The notes below the pieces were generated by a model. It searched no databases. It had not been told where the DNA came from and worked only from the letters and a program-made list of their open reading frames with translations. A DNA stretch of 64,000 bases. Source: Diploscapter coronatus (Eukaryota > Nematoda > Chromadorea > Rhabditida > Rhabditidae). Positions 23,347 through 35,129 of this stretch are shown here, one piece after another. The stretch covers positions 47,755,249 to 47,819,248 of the forward strand of contig OZ038423.1 in assembly GCA_964036155.1 (NCBI GenBank), in the 5' to 3' direction. Every line of letters begins with the position of its first letter. The stretch's first letter is position 1. Position numbers and translations under genes: made by a program.

Positions 23347-23943
23347 ATGATAATCACTCGCACGAGATCGCTTTTTAACATCGTTCGCAAAAAATCGACG
23401 AACGGAGAGAGAATCAAGGAAATTCTCGATTACAAAATGAGTGAGCTTAAAATTTCATTATTGCTATCTTTGTAATGTTATCATTTTGAAACCTTTACCA
23501 ATTCAAGAACAAATTAGTTAAAATCACATAAAACCCTAAAACCACTTTTTTAGCAATACTTCCACATGAAAAAGTCGTTATTGGAAGAAAAAAGTTTTAA
23601 AACTAAAACTTATAAGAAAATGGGCGTTCTGCAAAAAATGTTTATAGAAACCAATACATAAAATGAAATCCCAGTATCCGACGAGCCGATGGCGCCCCCG
23701 AAGCGCGGTCTTCTGTTGACGTTGACTTGCACGACGGGAATCTCGACAGGTACGGTCGCTTTCGGGTTATGTATTTAAAACTACTAAACATCATTTAATA
23801 TAATTCGAAACTTTTATTAATAATAACCACTATCTGTTAAAAATAAGATTACTCGTTTCTCAGGAGCCTTTATCGCCGTGAACGGTGCCGATTTTCTCGA
23901 GTACATCGATGCGTTTTACCGTAGACGGGATAACGACGATTAA
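23347..23943 (+). CDS. Small mitochondrial membrane protein, EMRE-like (candidate MCU regulator)
   Basis: Three exons, 82 residues: 23347-23440, 23675-23749, 23864-23943. The N-terminus MIITRTRSLFNIVRKKSTNG is a good matrix-targeting presequence (Arg/Lys, Ser/Thr, no acidic residue). A single membrane span follows a Pro-Lys motif (APPKRGLLLTLTCTTGISTG) and includes small-residue packing (GISTGAFIAVNGA). The tail FLEYIDAF ends in an acidic DNDD. This order, presequence, Pro/Lys-rich pre-span segment, GLL, Gly-rich span, short Asp-rich tail, is that of EMRE (SMDT1), which tethers MCU to MICU1 in the mitochondrial calcium uniporter. The sequence is too short and divergent for certainty; another small inner-membrane protein is possible. 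Confidence 0.55.
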
Positions 23944-24788
23944 TAAGATAATAACTAGCGTTGTTGTTAGTTTTTAGTAGTAATTAACGCGTCTTGCTAT
24001 TTTTTATCAGTTACTAACATGTTTCTCAGGAATCATTCGATTTTATGGCTTTTTTTCGCAGTTCGCCGGGTCCTTTATCAAAATGTGTCATTTCTCTGAA
24101 TTTTACGGGTCTCTTTCAAATTCGTGATAAGCGCAGTTCACTTGTCGACAATTTTACAGGATTTAAAGAATAAAGTCTCAACTTTCAAAGAGTAAAGGAT
24201 AATTGATGGCAATCCTGCAATAAATTATAATTGTTTGACATGGTAACCTTGTTCTGTAACTATTCGGTGAAAATAGACCGGGAAATATCGTTGAAAGGGG
24301 GAGGCTGCAGAGAAAAGTGGGCGTGTCCTAAGTGTCTTATGTCTGTGTTCATCTCTGCGCCTCTATCTTTCTCTTACTCTCTAGTCCGTTCTTTCTTTGC
24401 TTTCATATAATAAGGCTACTGAATGACGGGGGGCCGAGGATCGGTTTCTTTACTTTTCATCATTTTTCGTCTTTTTCCTGTGCTATTTCGTATTTTTGTT
24501 TTTCCTGACAATTTTATCGATGGAATATCGCCCCACCAAGTGCATCGTACGAGCACGATAAAATCGATATTCGGTTGAACTTTGAGTTGTTTTTTATTTA
24601 GCCTCAAATAATGTGTTAAATTTATTCTTATCAGTTCACTGACTGTTGAGGTCAAACGACATTTAACCTCATGTGGATACGATTATTTAACCACAAGTTA
24701 TATCGATTTATATCAATTTTAGTCATTGTTTATTAAAGCTAAACTATTTTTGTTCTAACGCGATTATCGATTTTTTCGATTTTCAGCG
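23944..24788. other. Intergenic upstream of the ABC transporter
   Basis: Contains a GTGGGCGTGTC word at 24316 and a short purine-then-pyrimidine island (24265-24410). TTTCAG at 24782-24787 lies one base before the transporter ATG and is a likely trans-splice site. No gene seen. Confidence 0.4.
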
Positions 24789-27700
24789 ATGGCTCGGCTG
24801 TCGTTCGACTTGCTATTTCTGCGGAGATTATCAGCTTTGATCAAAATTTTGTTCCCGATCTCCCGAGCTTCGAAAACGCTCCTGTTGGCGATTGTAGTTA
24901 TCACATTATCAGTTATAGGTGGGTTATTATATCGTACAGTTAAATATTGTTACTTATTAGCTCCACAATCTCAACCGCAAAATTAATCAATAGAATGCAA
25001 TTAAAGAGTTGTCGATTGTTAAAACATACCGCCATTTTAATACAAAGCGTCTTGGTATTTTTGACTGCTTTCAGCGTACCCCTTTAGGGATCAATAATAA
25101 CCACATACCACGATCCATTTAATTATAAATCGTATCTAATTAGTTTATTATTTCAGACCAAGTATTAACCTATTTCGTGGGTGTGTTGCCTAGCGAGTTC
25201 TATATAGTTTTGGGCAGTCGGAATCTTCAGGCCTTTAAATTCCTAATTCCGAAGGCAGTATTTATTATTATTCTCAAAGCAATAGTAAGCAATTTAAATA
25301 TACACCAGTTTTTATTTATGTCATTCAGTGTATGGCATTACTGTCTTATATGGCAGCACTTTTATATGTAAAATGTCGTGAAATATGTAATTTCACCGTA
25401 CATCGGTTATATTTCAAGCGTATGGCATTCTATAAAATCGTCGGGACTGGTGACTTTATCGATAATCCGTGAGCCTTTTTCTTCTTTTAGCATTTTTATC
25501 TGAAATATTTTAGGGACCAGCGTATGACTCAAGATGTTGAGAAAGCCTGCCGGATACTTTGCACTGATTTATTGGGGCCCGTAGTTCTGTCTCCGTTTAT
25601 CATATTGTTCTATACGTATAGGACGTATGCCAGGTGATCCATATATTATTAAAATGCTATAACTTTCTACACTCGCCGAAATTTTAATCTGTGTTGAAGT
25701 TAAAATGATTTATGGCATTGTTTAAAACATATATATATATTCAGCTCCGGTTGGTACGGACCCGTCGCGATTTACGCGTATTTCGCGTTAATGACGATCG
25801 CTAATAAATTCCTTCTATCGCCGATCGTCAATTTGGTCAACGAGCAAGAGAAGAAGGAGGGTGATCTGAGGTATATTATATCGTTCTTAATGTTATAACC
25901 AGAAATCGGAATGAACCAACTTAAAACATTTATACTTATGAAACAAGGCATATTTTATATTTAAAATTTTCAGACAACGCCACATGGAAGTTCGTGCCAA
26001 TGTTGAATCAGTCGCATTTTACCGATCTGGTCTTCTCGAGAACGTGTTGGCGAACCAGAAACTGAACACTCTGTTGAATACTCAGGTATTATTGATTGAA
26101 GAGAACGTCGATACTCAAAAATTACGCTATTCGTCTCTCTTCTACGAGACTCGCTATTTCGTCCCAAATTCGAATTTTTATTACTCCATGAGTATCGACT
26201 TTCTCGCTGATCAACGATATTTTAACTTTAATAATGGAAAAGCTACGAACAAGACAGTTACATTAAGCTATTATTGCACGGCTAACGTTTTTATTGAAGC
26301 ATTTCTATTCATTTTCAGAAAGACCTCTTCAAAAGACGATTCTACCTTGGTTTGTCCACGAATGGATTCGACTATTTTGGAAGTATTCTGTCGTATTTGA
26401 TAATCGCCGTACCCATTTTTATTACTCACGATTATGACGGGCTGGACGGACCCGCGCTTAACGGGGAAGTGTCGAAGGTATGCAAATTATTTATAAATTA
26501 TTAACTATAACATTACATATGTCTGACTGCCAGACTAATAATTATAGACCCTCAATTATAACATGTAACATTATAAAACATAAGTAGTGTATGACTTTTA
26601 ATATTATCTTAACTAAGTCCTCTCTATTGTTCACCAGATCGGCGTTGTCTAGCCATTCGGCGTCTATAACCTGTGAGACGCACGTATTAGGACCAAGAAA
26701 AAGTAAAAGAGAGCAGAGTGCAGAAAAGCAGAGTCACATGGTTAAGGTTCGCTGCTCAGCCACGCAGAGTGGCTAGGCAACACCAATCTGCGGGACAATA
26801 AAGAATATGCCATTTCTGAGCAGTAATACTTATTTTTATATGAAATTTTTCATGGCATAGTTTATTACTCCTAAAATTCATCTTTAAACAAATTTCTACA
26901 TCGTCATTTTTTTGCTTGTAAATTGAGAGCACATCCTCGTTTTTGGAGCATTTGTATGCTTTGCGCGAGGCTTTTCCCTTGTCTTTTGCTCGCGTTTTCC
27001 GACTGAAATTTGACCCATTTCCTCTGGCAATTTAAAGCTGCTGAAACGCAGCTAGTGAGAAAAAGTCGCGAATCAGAAAAGAGGAGATTTTGAAAACATG
27101 TTGCCTTTTCCTTGAATATAACATCAAATATTACATACAAAAATAATCTATGCTTTATTTTGTATATCGTCTCATGCAAAATGTGTCATAATTGCCCATT
27201 ATGTAGTAAAGTAGGTGAACGGAAGGGAGGCGACTATATAAAAATTCTATCCTTAAGATATAAACGAAAGTAAGGGTCATTCACTACTTAAGACCCCCTC
27301 ATTTTCAACCCCTGAAAGATGTGTACTTCCCCAGATTAGGCTAATTTATTTATTAGCTGCATTACTCGTTTACTAATGTTGCCTTGCCAAAACGCGTAGT
27401 ATGCAAAGTATGTACTACTAAAATTTATTATTTTATGTCGAGAGAAAAGGTAGTTGGAGCGTGAGTAAAAGCCCCCACATGCAAGTTGAAATCCGGTTCT
27501 TTGAGAGTAACTTTTACTTTTTCTTTCTTGCCAAGATTCGATACTATTTCCAATATTTCTACTTCTTTATATCATCATTTTCATACTCTTTTCGGTTTCT
27601 CTGTATCTTTTCTCAATGTCAAGCACTCTTTATATGCGCAGATGCATATATGAAAGCGTCAAAATTGGCGCGCAATATGCCAAATTAGGGGTGGGGATGA

Positions 27701-30700
27701 ATTTAAACCGGAAAAGCCAGACCCACTCTAAACGATAGATTAGTAAGATGAAATGCATAAAATATACTAAATCAAAATTTTCCATCATAGGTTTTACCCC
27801 AGACCAAAATTCATCTAATTTTCTGATGTAATACTCAAAACTTGAGGCTCGAAATTTTGCAAGATGAAAAATTCATCAATATTTTCGACCTTAATAAACA
27901 CGCTAACATCACGGGATATTTGCTTGGTTGAAAAGGGAAGATTGAAAATTATGCACCTGAGGATTATCATTAAATGCAGTGGATTAATATTAACGAAAGT
28001 TATATCTGGAAATCTTTGTTTTCCACCTTTAGCTCATGTTGTAGGCACCTATTAGTCCTTCGAGCAGAATATATTTTTACTCGAATTCACGAGGGATTCT
28101 CAGAAATCCTAACCTGTTTTCTGCAATTTTGAAGATACAAATCCGCTCTTGAAATGGGTTTTCTATCAGATTTTTGTGTCGTATAAAAACCGGTCGAAAT
28201 CCTACATTTTTTAATATACAAGTGCACATATGAGGTGTGATTTGTATGCCATCTTTGTAGTCTCTAGGTTTGACGCACTATCTTACTTCCTGATGTATTC
28301 AAAGTCACCCTCTGAAGGTATTAGCTTTGAACAAACACAATGAATAGGCCTATGGGAGGTCACTACTGACTTATACTCTCTAACAATGAGCAAGCAAGTC
28401 CCATAAAAAGACACGAGAAAACTTGTACGTATATTCCAAATATGGTGGAAAAATAGCCTTAAAATAGAAGTTAGTAACATTAGATTTAATGATATTTATA
28501 ACTGCAAGGTTTGCAAAAATCTATCATTCAAGCAAGGTCCAAAATCGTCTTTAATTATTTATCTAAAGCGCTAACACACTACCCTTGACCGCGACATCAT
28601 AAATCTCCATATGAAAGCGGGCACAATTATGCTGCGTGCGTGGACAATAAAATTTACGTCTTTTGTTGTTGTCAACACAGCGAGTGTACTGATGGTTAGT
28701 TGTGTTGCAAACTATTCCGTTTGTATATACTTTTATATTTGATATTGTTGCTTGCAGCTGGACCCTTATAGAGTATTCGATTTTGAGAGGGTGGAAAGAT
28801 GCAAAAGTGCCGTAGAGGGATCTCTTTGTTATCAAGATTTCTGCTAAAATGGGATATAAAAGGGAGACAGCATGAAAAATTTAGAGAGCAGAAAAGGAGT
28901 TAGACGGAAGATTTCGAAAGCACGAAAAAGTCGCTCTAGACATGCATCTTCAGAACTTCATTATCCTTGTTCAAAGACAAAGAAAAAGAGCATGGATTAG
29001 AGAAAAAAGGCGTCGCGAAAAGAGAACTCTTCGTTAGGAATTAATGAAGAGATGGGGGATTCTCTAAAATGACAAGAGCAAGAAAAATAGCACGAAAAGA
29101 AGATAGAAAATTGAGAGATAGTACGATAAAATGAGAGGAAAGGGATCAGAAAATGGAGAAATATAATGGAGAATATACAGAGAAAGGGGATTTCAAAAGA
29201 GGGGACCATCTGGGTTGGTGGCCCTTTGGGGGGGAGGTCTTTGTGGGAGCGCAGGGCTTCGTCAGCAAAGAGATGGATTGGATTTTGGGACGAGCGGCGC
29301 TCAAAACAAATCCCTTTCTGATCTATGAACAATCCAACGAAAATGAAGATCACATGAATCCTGCAAAATAACAAAAAAAAATGAAACTTGAAAGGGACTT
29401 TAAAAAGAATGAGTTTTTTTTTCAGAACGCCTTCTTCTACATGTACCTGATTTTCAGTTTCACAAGGCTACTGAATCTGTCGGAGAAATTCGGTGATATG
29501 GCGGGAGTTACTCATAGGTAAAACGACTTTTTACCAGTTTAGAAGTAGCAATCCTAACGGAAACAGTTAGCGTAGAATCTAAAATAGAAGTCCACGAACT
29601 TCTTCTATTCTTCGACCCCCCAAGTTTTCAAACTGCCTCAACTCTTCACTTAATGACCGTAATCACATCAAATCAAGGCTAAATCCACTCTACACACTCT
29701 AAAGGACATTATGAAATACTTTCTGAAGTGAATTGAGTTAAGTAATGTGTAGTTCTGGCATCTTAGGGGGTGAACTTCTATTATAGGAGGACTTCAATTT
29801 TAGATTTTTCGATATTCCGCTATAATATCATTCATATTTCACTGGAATATAATATGCAAAGAAAGAGACGATCAGTTTGCAGATTAATATAATAAACTAT
29901 TTCGTTTCAGAGTAATGGAACTCGTGGAAGAGCTTCGACGTCTCCACTCCGACTGCCTAGAAACCGATCGACCTCCGTCTACGGTGCCTTCATCGGTAGT
30001 CGTGGTCGCTTCTGATCCTGACGACGATCAGAAGCCGAACATGTCGAAGACAATTGAGGAACTTCATGGCAAGCAACTGTCGTTAGAAAGAGACAATGAC
30101 GATGAAGAAGAGGCTCAATATCTACTAGGCAATTCTTGACTTCACCTTAACTTCAAGAGACTGAGACTTATTCTCAACATTCAAATTCAGGAGGCCGCAA
30201 TTCCGAAGACGAATGGCCGGACGACGGTGTGGCGATGTCTCTGGATTCCGTCAGTCTAACTCCTCCGAATGATTTGATCAACTACATCGTGCAAGATCTC
30301 TCGATTCAACTCATCCAAGGGCAGAACATTTTGATCACTGGAGACTCTGGAGCTGGAAAGACTTCACTCTTCCGGTTATTCGCTGGATTGTGGAATTCAA
30401 TATCAGGCTAGCCTTGGATGATTGAAATTGAAGATTGACGTTTTGGTTTCAGGAAAAGTGAGTCGTCATTGGCGCATCCGCACCCAGAATCTGCTTTTCC
30501 TGCCCCAAAAGTCGTACTTCCCTTCCGGTGGCACGACACTTCGTCAACAATTGGTGTACCCAGTCAAAGCCGTACCGGTCGAGAAGGATGTCGCCAGACT
30601 AACCGAGATCTTGGAGTGGGTCAGAATGGAGCACTTACTGGAAAGATGCGGAGGACTTGATACTCCGGTTTCGTGGGATTGGTAGGGCTAATTTTCAAGC

Positions 30701-31338
30701 AGTAGAAAATGTGTACCCAGTGAACTATCGAGATTGAACCAATATCAATATCATTGATTGGTTTTGATAAATTATGAAACCCACTTAAAAGTATATGATT
30801 TTAGGATGGAAACCCTATCACCTGGCGAGCTTCAACGCCTTTCTCTGGCCCGAGTATTCTATGCAAAACCAAGGATAGCCTTTCTGGATGAATCAACTTC
30901 CGCCATCGGCTTCGAGCTCGAAATGGTTCTCTACAAGAAGATGCAATCGGTAAAAATATACATAAACATTTTAACTGATCTTTGAAATTCAGGAAAAAAT
31001 CACGTTTGTCTCAATTGGCCATCGATACTCTTTGAAGCAGTTCCACGATATCGAGCTGAAACTAACGGTAAGTCAGAATTCGTTGATTTTGATACATGTT
31101 TTTTAATTGATCGATTTACTCTGATCTTCAATAACTTATAATTTTTCGGAAACACCTATTCTGATCAAATATTTTAAATTTTAGCCGATTTTTACCGGCT
31201 CTGATCATTTTCCCCAATTTTTATCGATTTTTCAATTTCCAGGGCCGCGGCCAATGGATGATGACTGACATCGACACCGTTTCAGTGATAAGTCGGACCC
31301 AAAGCATACTCGGTACCGACACCGTGCTCTCTATGTAA
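24789..31338 (+). CDS. ABCD4: ABCD4-type half ABC transporter
   Basis: Fourteen exons, 661 residues: 24789-24918, 25157-25284, 25329-25468, 25514-25633, 25745-25870, 25974-26085, 26319-26477, 29426-29517, 29911-30128, 30191-30406, 30453-30681, 30805-30949, 30993-31067, 31243-31338. Subfamily D, closest to ABCD4, the lysosomal cobalamin exporter. Membrane half: exons 1-8, with [16 protein letters not shown] and the family-typical [14 protein letters not shown]. Nucleotide-binding half: Walker [11 protein letters not shown]-loop [13 protein letters not shown], signature [13 protein letters not shown] (Pro in place of the usual Gly, as in ABCD4), Walker [11 protein letters not shown] and H-loop [11 protein letters not shown]. 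An acidic linker (exon 9) separates the halves. Two introns begin with GC instead of GT. Intron 7 is 2.9 kb. Confidence 0.93.
26088..26220. mobile_element. MITE family A, copy 2
   Basis: Fills most of intron 6 of the ABCD4 gene. Left end TATTGATTGAAGAGAACGTC and right end TTTCTCGCTGATCAACGATA are imperfect inverted repeats. The interior shares long identical words with copy 1 at 7331-7476 (ACGCTATTCGTCTCTC, ATGAGTATCGACTTTCTCGC). No coding capacity; non-autonomous. Confidence 0.8.
26625..26800. mobile_element. MITE family B, TA-flanked
   Basis: ~175 bp element in intron 7 of ABCD4. About 39-base terminal inverted repeats: TATTGTTCACCAGATCGGCG on the left corresponds to TATTGTCCCGCAGATTGGTG read from the right end, followed by a shared TAGCCA. 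Both ends abut TA, as for Tc1/mariner-derived MITEs. No open frame. Confidence 0.75.
26801..29425. other. Rest of ABCD4 intron 7
   Basis: No gene seen. A purine-rich island at about 28850-29180 again has GAGAAATA and AAAATAGCACG words and runs into a GC-richer segment (29200-29300) that includes G runs. Other parts are AT-rich without open frames of coding character. Confidence 0.4.
29576..29806. mobile_element. MITE family C
   Basis: ~230 bp element in intron 8 of ABCD4. The left end AATCTAAAATAGAAGTCC and the right end GGACTTCAATTTTAGATT are inverted repeats; inside them ACTTCTTCTATTCTTCGACCCCCC on the left (split by short indels) resembles the complement of the right inner arm GGGGGTGAACTTCTATTATA. 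Non-coding. Confidence 0.65.
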
Positions 31339-32132
31339 AATGCGCCGAAGTTACGCAATTCTTGAAATTAATTCGGGTTCCACACGGTATTCTACTAACT
31401 TTGTACTTCAATTAAAGCCAAAAATCCACGAAATTCCTATTCATTTGAGCTATGAATATATGGGTTAAAAGTGAACAGAGTTGTTTTCAATTACCTAAAG
31501 TTCTTAACACTTGAGCTTTCTTATTATATAACTTGTGCTAAATACCAATTTGTTAAATTAACTTGGTTCTTTCCTGACGCCTATTCTGTACAAATTTAAC
31601 TTTACTTGGACTTTGCCAAGTTCATATTAATCTTGCCCTCTCATAAACATTCTTAATTCTTTCAGGGATTACTATTCAATCATAGATTTTGGAAATTAAA
31701 CCTAAATATCGATCTTAGATCTGACCTTAGGCCCTTTCATTTAAATTTTATTTATTATGACTGCTTTATTCCAGATAATTTTCATCAACTCGATCTATAA
31801 TTTCATATATCTTTCCCTCAGGCCTGAAATTTCCATTCTTAATTTTCATTTTTCTGACTGGTATATTGTGTGCATTTTATTCAAATAAAAATGCTTAAAA
31901 TAACATCTTAATCCAAGTTACTCATAGTAACTGATCCGGAAATTATTCAGCGTTTAGAGTGATTATAATGTGAAAGAGGTGACGATATAATAGTGATAAA
32001 TATAAATAATGCGCTAATACCCTTATCATGCCACTTTATCACTTAAATTGGGGAAGAATAATGTTGGGGGTTGACTCGAGAAATTATATGGCACTTATTT
32101 TGCAGGTTTTTCGCGCAAAATTTGAAGTTCAC
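31339..32132. other. Intergenic, ABCD4 to lectin
   Basis: AT-rich; a possible poly(A) signal AATAAA at about 31884. No gene seen. Confidence 0.4.
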
Positions 32133-34732
32133 ATGATCAATATCTTCATTTTGTTCGTATCGATATCACTAGGTATCAAATTAAAATGAAGATTTGAATA
32201 TAATTTTATATTTTTAGTATACTCCCAATGTCCTACAGGTTATAATGTTTCATCTGATTTGAAGAATTGTTATAGGGTATAAAATATAAATTATTCCAAG
32301 CTATTTAGAAATCTAGGTGTATCCGGTAGCTTCAAGACATTCAGACGCTTCAGGCCAATGCTCTGAAGATGGCGGAAAATTGGTTTCGATACATAGCGCA
32401 TTTGTAAGATTCGTTATTTGTGATAAAAGTAAATTTAATACACTTTGGCATGCATGAATCGATATGAAACTATCACCCAATATGCGATTATTTCTGAAAC
32501 ATGTTTAAATTTAGCAAAACGCCGAAATTCTGAGCCTTGCTGAGAAACAGAATACCCAGATATGGCTTGGGATCAAGTGTGCCGGTTCTCAACCAGCCTT
32601 ATGTGCTTGGGACGACGGCACCGGAAACGCTGCACCGTATAATAATTTTTACACGGGTGTCGTTAAATAGTTATAAATTTAAAATCATATTGACTTTAGG
32701 AAACCCCAATTTCGACCTAGGAGAATGTGTCTATATGTCCATTTCTGGCTCGCTACAGGGCCAGTGGCTATCAAACAACTGCGATTTAACATCGATGGGA
32801 TATGCCTGCATGATGCCGGCTCAGGGTATGATACTAGCTTATATATAAAGGGAAATTTATATTTGAGTCTTCAGGTGGAGGATCCTGTGCCGATTACACC
32901 AGCTTCAACAACTTTTGCTACAAGTCCTATGGCACTGGCCTTCCATATACTTCAGCTGAAACTGTCTGCCAACAAAACTGCGCAAACTTGGTCTCGATAC
33001 ATTCTGCTGATGTAAGTTAATTAGTCTAATAAATGTAAAGAATAGGGCTACCTAATATTTTACAATCTTAAAGCCATATAGCATACAAACACACCTCGAG
33101 CACCATCCTTCCTTCCTTGAACCCCTAGACTCATTCCTAGTTTCTCTAATTTCTCTAGTTCTGGCTCTGCATCTTTATTATAATCTCAGACAGTATAAAT
33201 AGGGGCGGTTCCAATCGAAAGAAGAGGAATGAACATGAAATAGCATGGTACACGGCCCATAGTTAACCCAGTTATGGTCCTCTACTAACGGTATTATTCT
33301 ATGATAATAAATCTCTAGTCAAACACCCGTCTAATTAAAACCACCAACTAAAACTTTTATTTAAGCTGTTGTGAGCGCTTAATTCTTAGAGATGCAAAGT
33401 GGGATATGCTTTTGTGAGCGGAGTCTAATGCATATCGCCGTGCATTAGGCTCTGCCCACAAGGCATACCTCACTTCGCATCTCCAAGAATTGGACGTCCA
33501 CAATACTAAATAGGAAAACTACTTCGTTCAATCGCTATTTGGTCAATCGCCACCTTTATATACCTGGACTGGATTATTTGAATCTTCGAACGGCTCATTC
33601 CAATGGGTCGACAGTTCACCTTACGATTATTCTCATTTTGGTCACAGCGATCTTCGACTTGGTTCCTGCGTAACGATGGCGTTACAGCAGGAAATCGTGT
33701 CCGCGGGCCAATGGGTGAACGCGAATTGCGAGAACAATGTCCAATTCGTTTGCAAAAGAGGTAAAAATAATGCTGATCTAAACTATCGATGTCTCTCGTT
33801 CAGCCCCCGGGGCCTGCACGAATCCAACAACTGGTCCTGGCCCTACCAGCTCCGCACCCCCGATCTGCGATGGCCCACAATTTTTTGACGGACAAGGAAA
33901 TTTCTATTCTCCTAACTACCCAAATTCATACGCTGGTCATTCCCAGACCTGCGACTATATTCTAACGGTGCCTAAAGGCTATAATGCCGCTATCACTTTT
34001 CCTGAATTCAATTTGGATTTGAACAGTAAAATCGAGCTATACGATACTATCACCGATCCTGTACCGTTTCAAACGTATTATAGTTTCACTTCTTCTATAA
34101 AACAGCTAAATTTTAGACTAACCGGGAAACTCGGGCCTTTCAACTGGTACGTTTCTACCACCGATACGATGAAGGTCATCTTTCGTGAAAGCAACCCCCA
34201 GCCTCTTGACAACTACCGGTGGTCAGCTTACTTTCAAGCTAATGGAACCGGTATTTAGCCCTAATTTTCTCAAGTTAATTAGTAACTATTCTAGTTAATC
34301 CTACAAATTCTCCTGTAACAGTGACCCCCGACCCATCTAATCCATCCGGATGCAACGCTGGTGTCATCTATGCTCCTGGAAAGATAACATCGAAAAATTG
34401 GCCTAACGACTATCCAGACTTGGTAGAATGCGCCTATTTGCTCCAGGTCCAGAGTAGTTACAAGATAAACCTTTCATTTAACCAAATCACAACCGAACAA
34501 TGTTGTGATATCATACAAGTCTTCGATGGACCTGGTAGATGGAGTAACTTATTGGATAGGTAACAGTTATCTTATTTGTTAAAGTAGAAGTTTTTATTTC
34601 AGATTCAGCGGCAACATCGCTTCAGGAGTGAAAAACTTCAAGTCTACAGGACAGAATTTATACGTTTTGTTTTCTACCGATTCAAATGTACACTATTCGG
34701 GTTGGAGCGCGAATTTTAATGCTGTTTATTAA
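32133..34732 (+). CDS. Secreted protein with two C-type lectin domains and two CUB domains
   Basis: Ten exons, 550 residues: 32133-32172, 32218-32276, 32317-32403, 32515-32656, 32700-32825, 32875-33011, 33514-33760, 33804-34250, 34322-34559, 34603-34732. Signal peptide MINIFILFVSISL. First C-type lectin domain from QCPTGYNVSSDLKNCY to WLSNNCDLTSMGYACM, with the WLGI core motif (IWLGIKC). Second from GGSCADYTSFNNFCYKS to NANCENNVQFVCKR. A Pro/Thr/Ser linker (TNPTTGPGPTSSAPP) leads to the first CUB domain (YSPNYPNSYAGHSQTCDYIL) and then a second (SKNWPNDYPDLVECAYLL to VLFSTDSNVHYSGWSANF). This architecture is common among worm clec genes, many of which respond to pathogens in the gut. Neither lectin domain shows a clear EPN or QPD sugar-binding triplet. 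AATAAA overlaps the stop. Confidence 0.92.
33369..33504. repeat. Long hairpin element in lectin intron 6
   Basis: Near-perfect inverted repeat. Left arm 33369-33430 includes AATTCTTAGAGATGCAAAGT; right arm 33441-33504 read in reverse gives AATTCTTGGAGATGCGAAGT. About 60-base arms surround a ~10-base loop around ATATCGCCG. The pairing is interrupted only by scattered mismatches. It is a small palindromic foldback element or a source of hairpin RNA. Confidence 0.85.
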
Positions 34733-35129
34733 TAAATATTAAAGCATGACATCAATAACGAAATAAAATAAACCCCTTTCACATTACTACGAATTTAAAA
34801 GTTCGAGTTTCAAGTCATAAAAATGTTAACAAGAGTTAGTGAATGATGAGTTAAATATAAAATTTTTCGCATTTCACTTTAAACCTCGAATATGGAATTT
34901 TTAAAATAAAATCGGCAACTTCACTATTTTAAAATCGAAGTCATTATTCGGTTGAATGCTTAGGCAATTAGGGAGGATTTTATTGGATTTTATGTAGTCT
35001 TTCAGACTTGACCTGATTCGGTATATCCTTTCTTTTTCTTTATCTCTCTTGAATAATCTCTTCCCTTTCTTATCCCCCACCTTTATCAAACCCATAGAAA
35101 TCTCGTTTTTGACTAAAATATCTTCAAAA

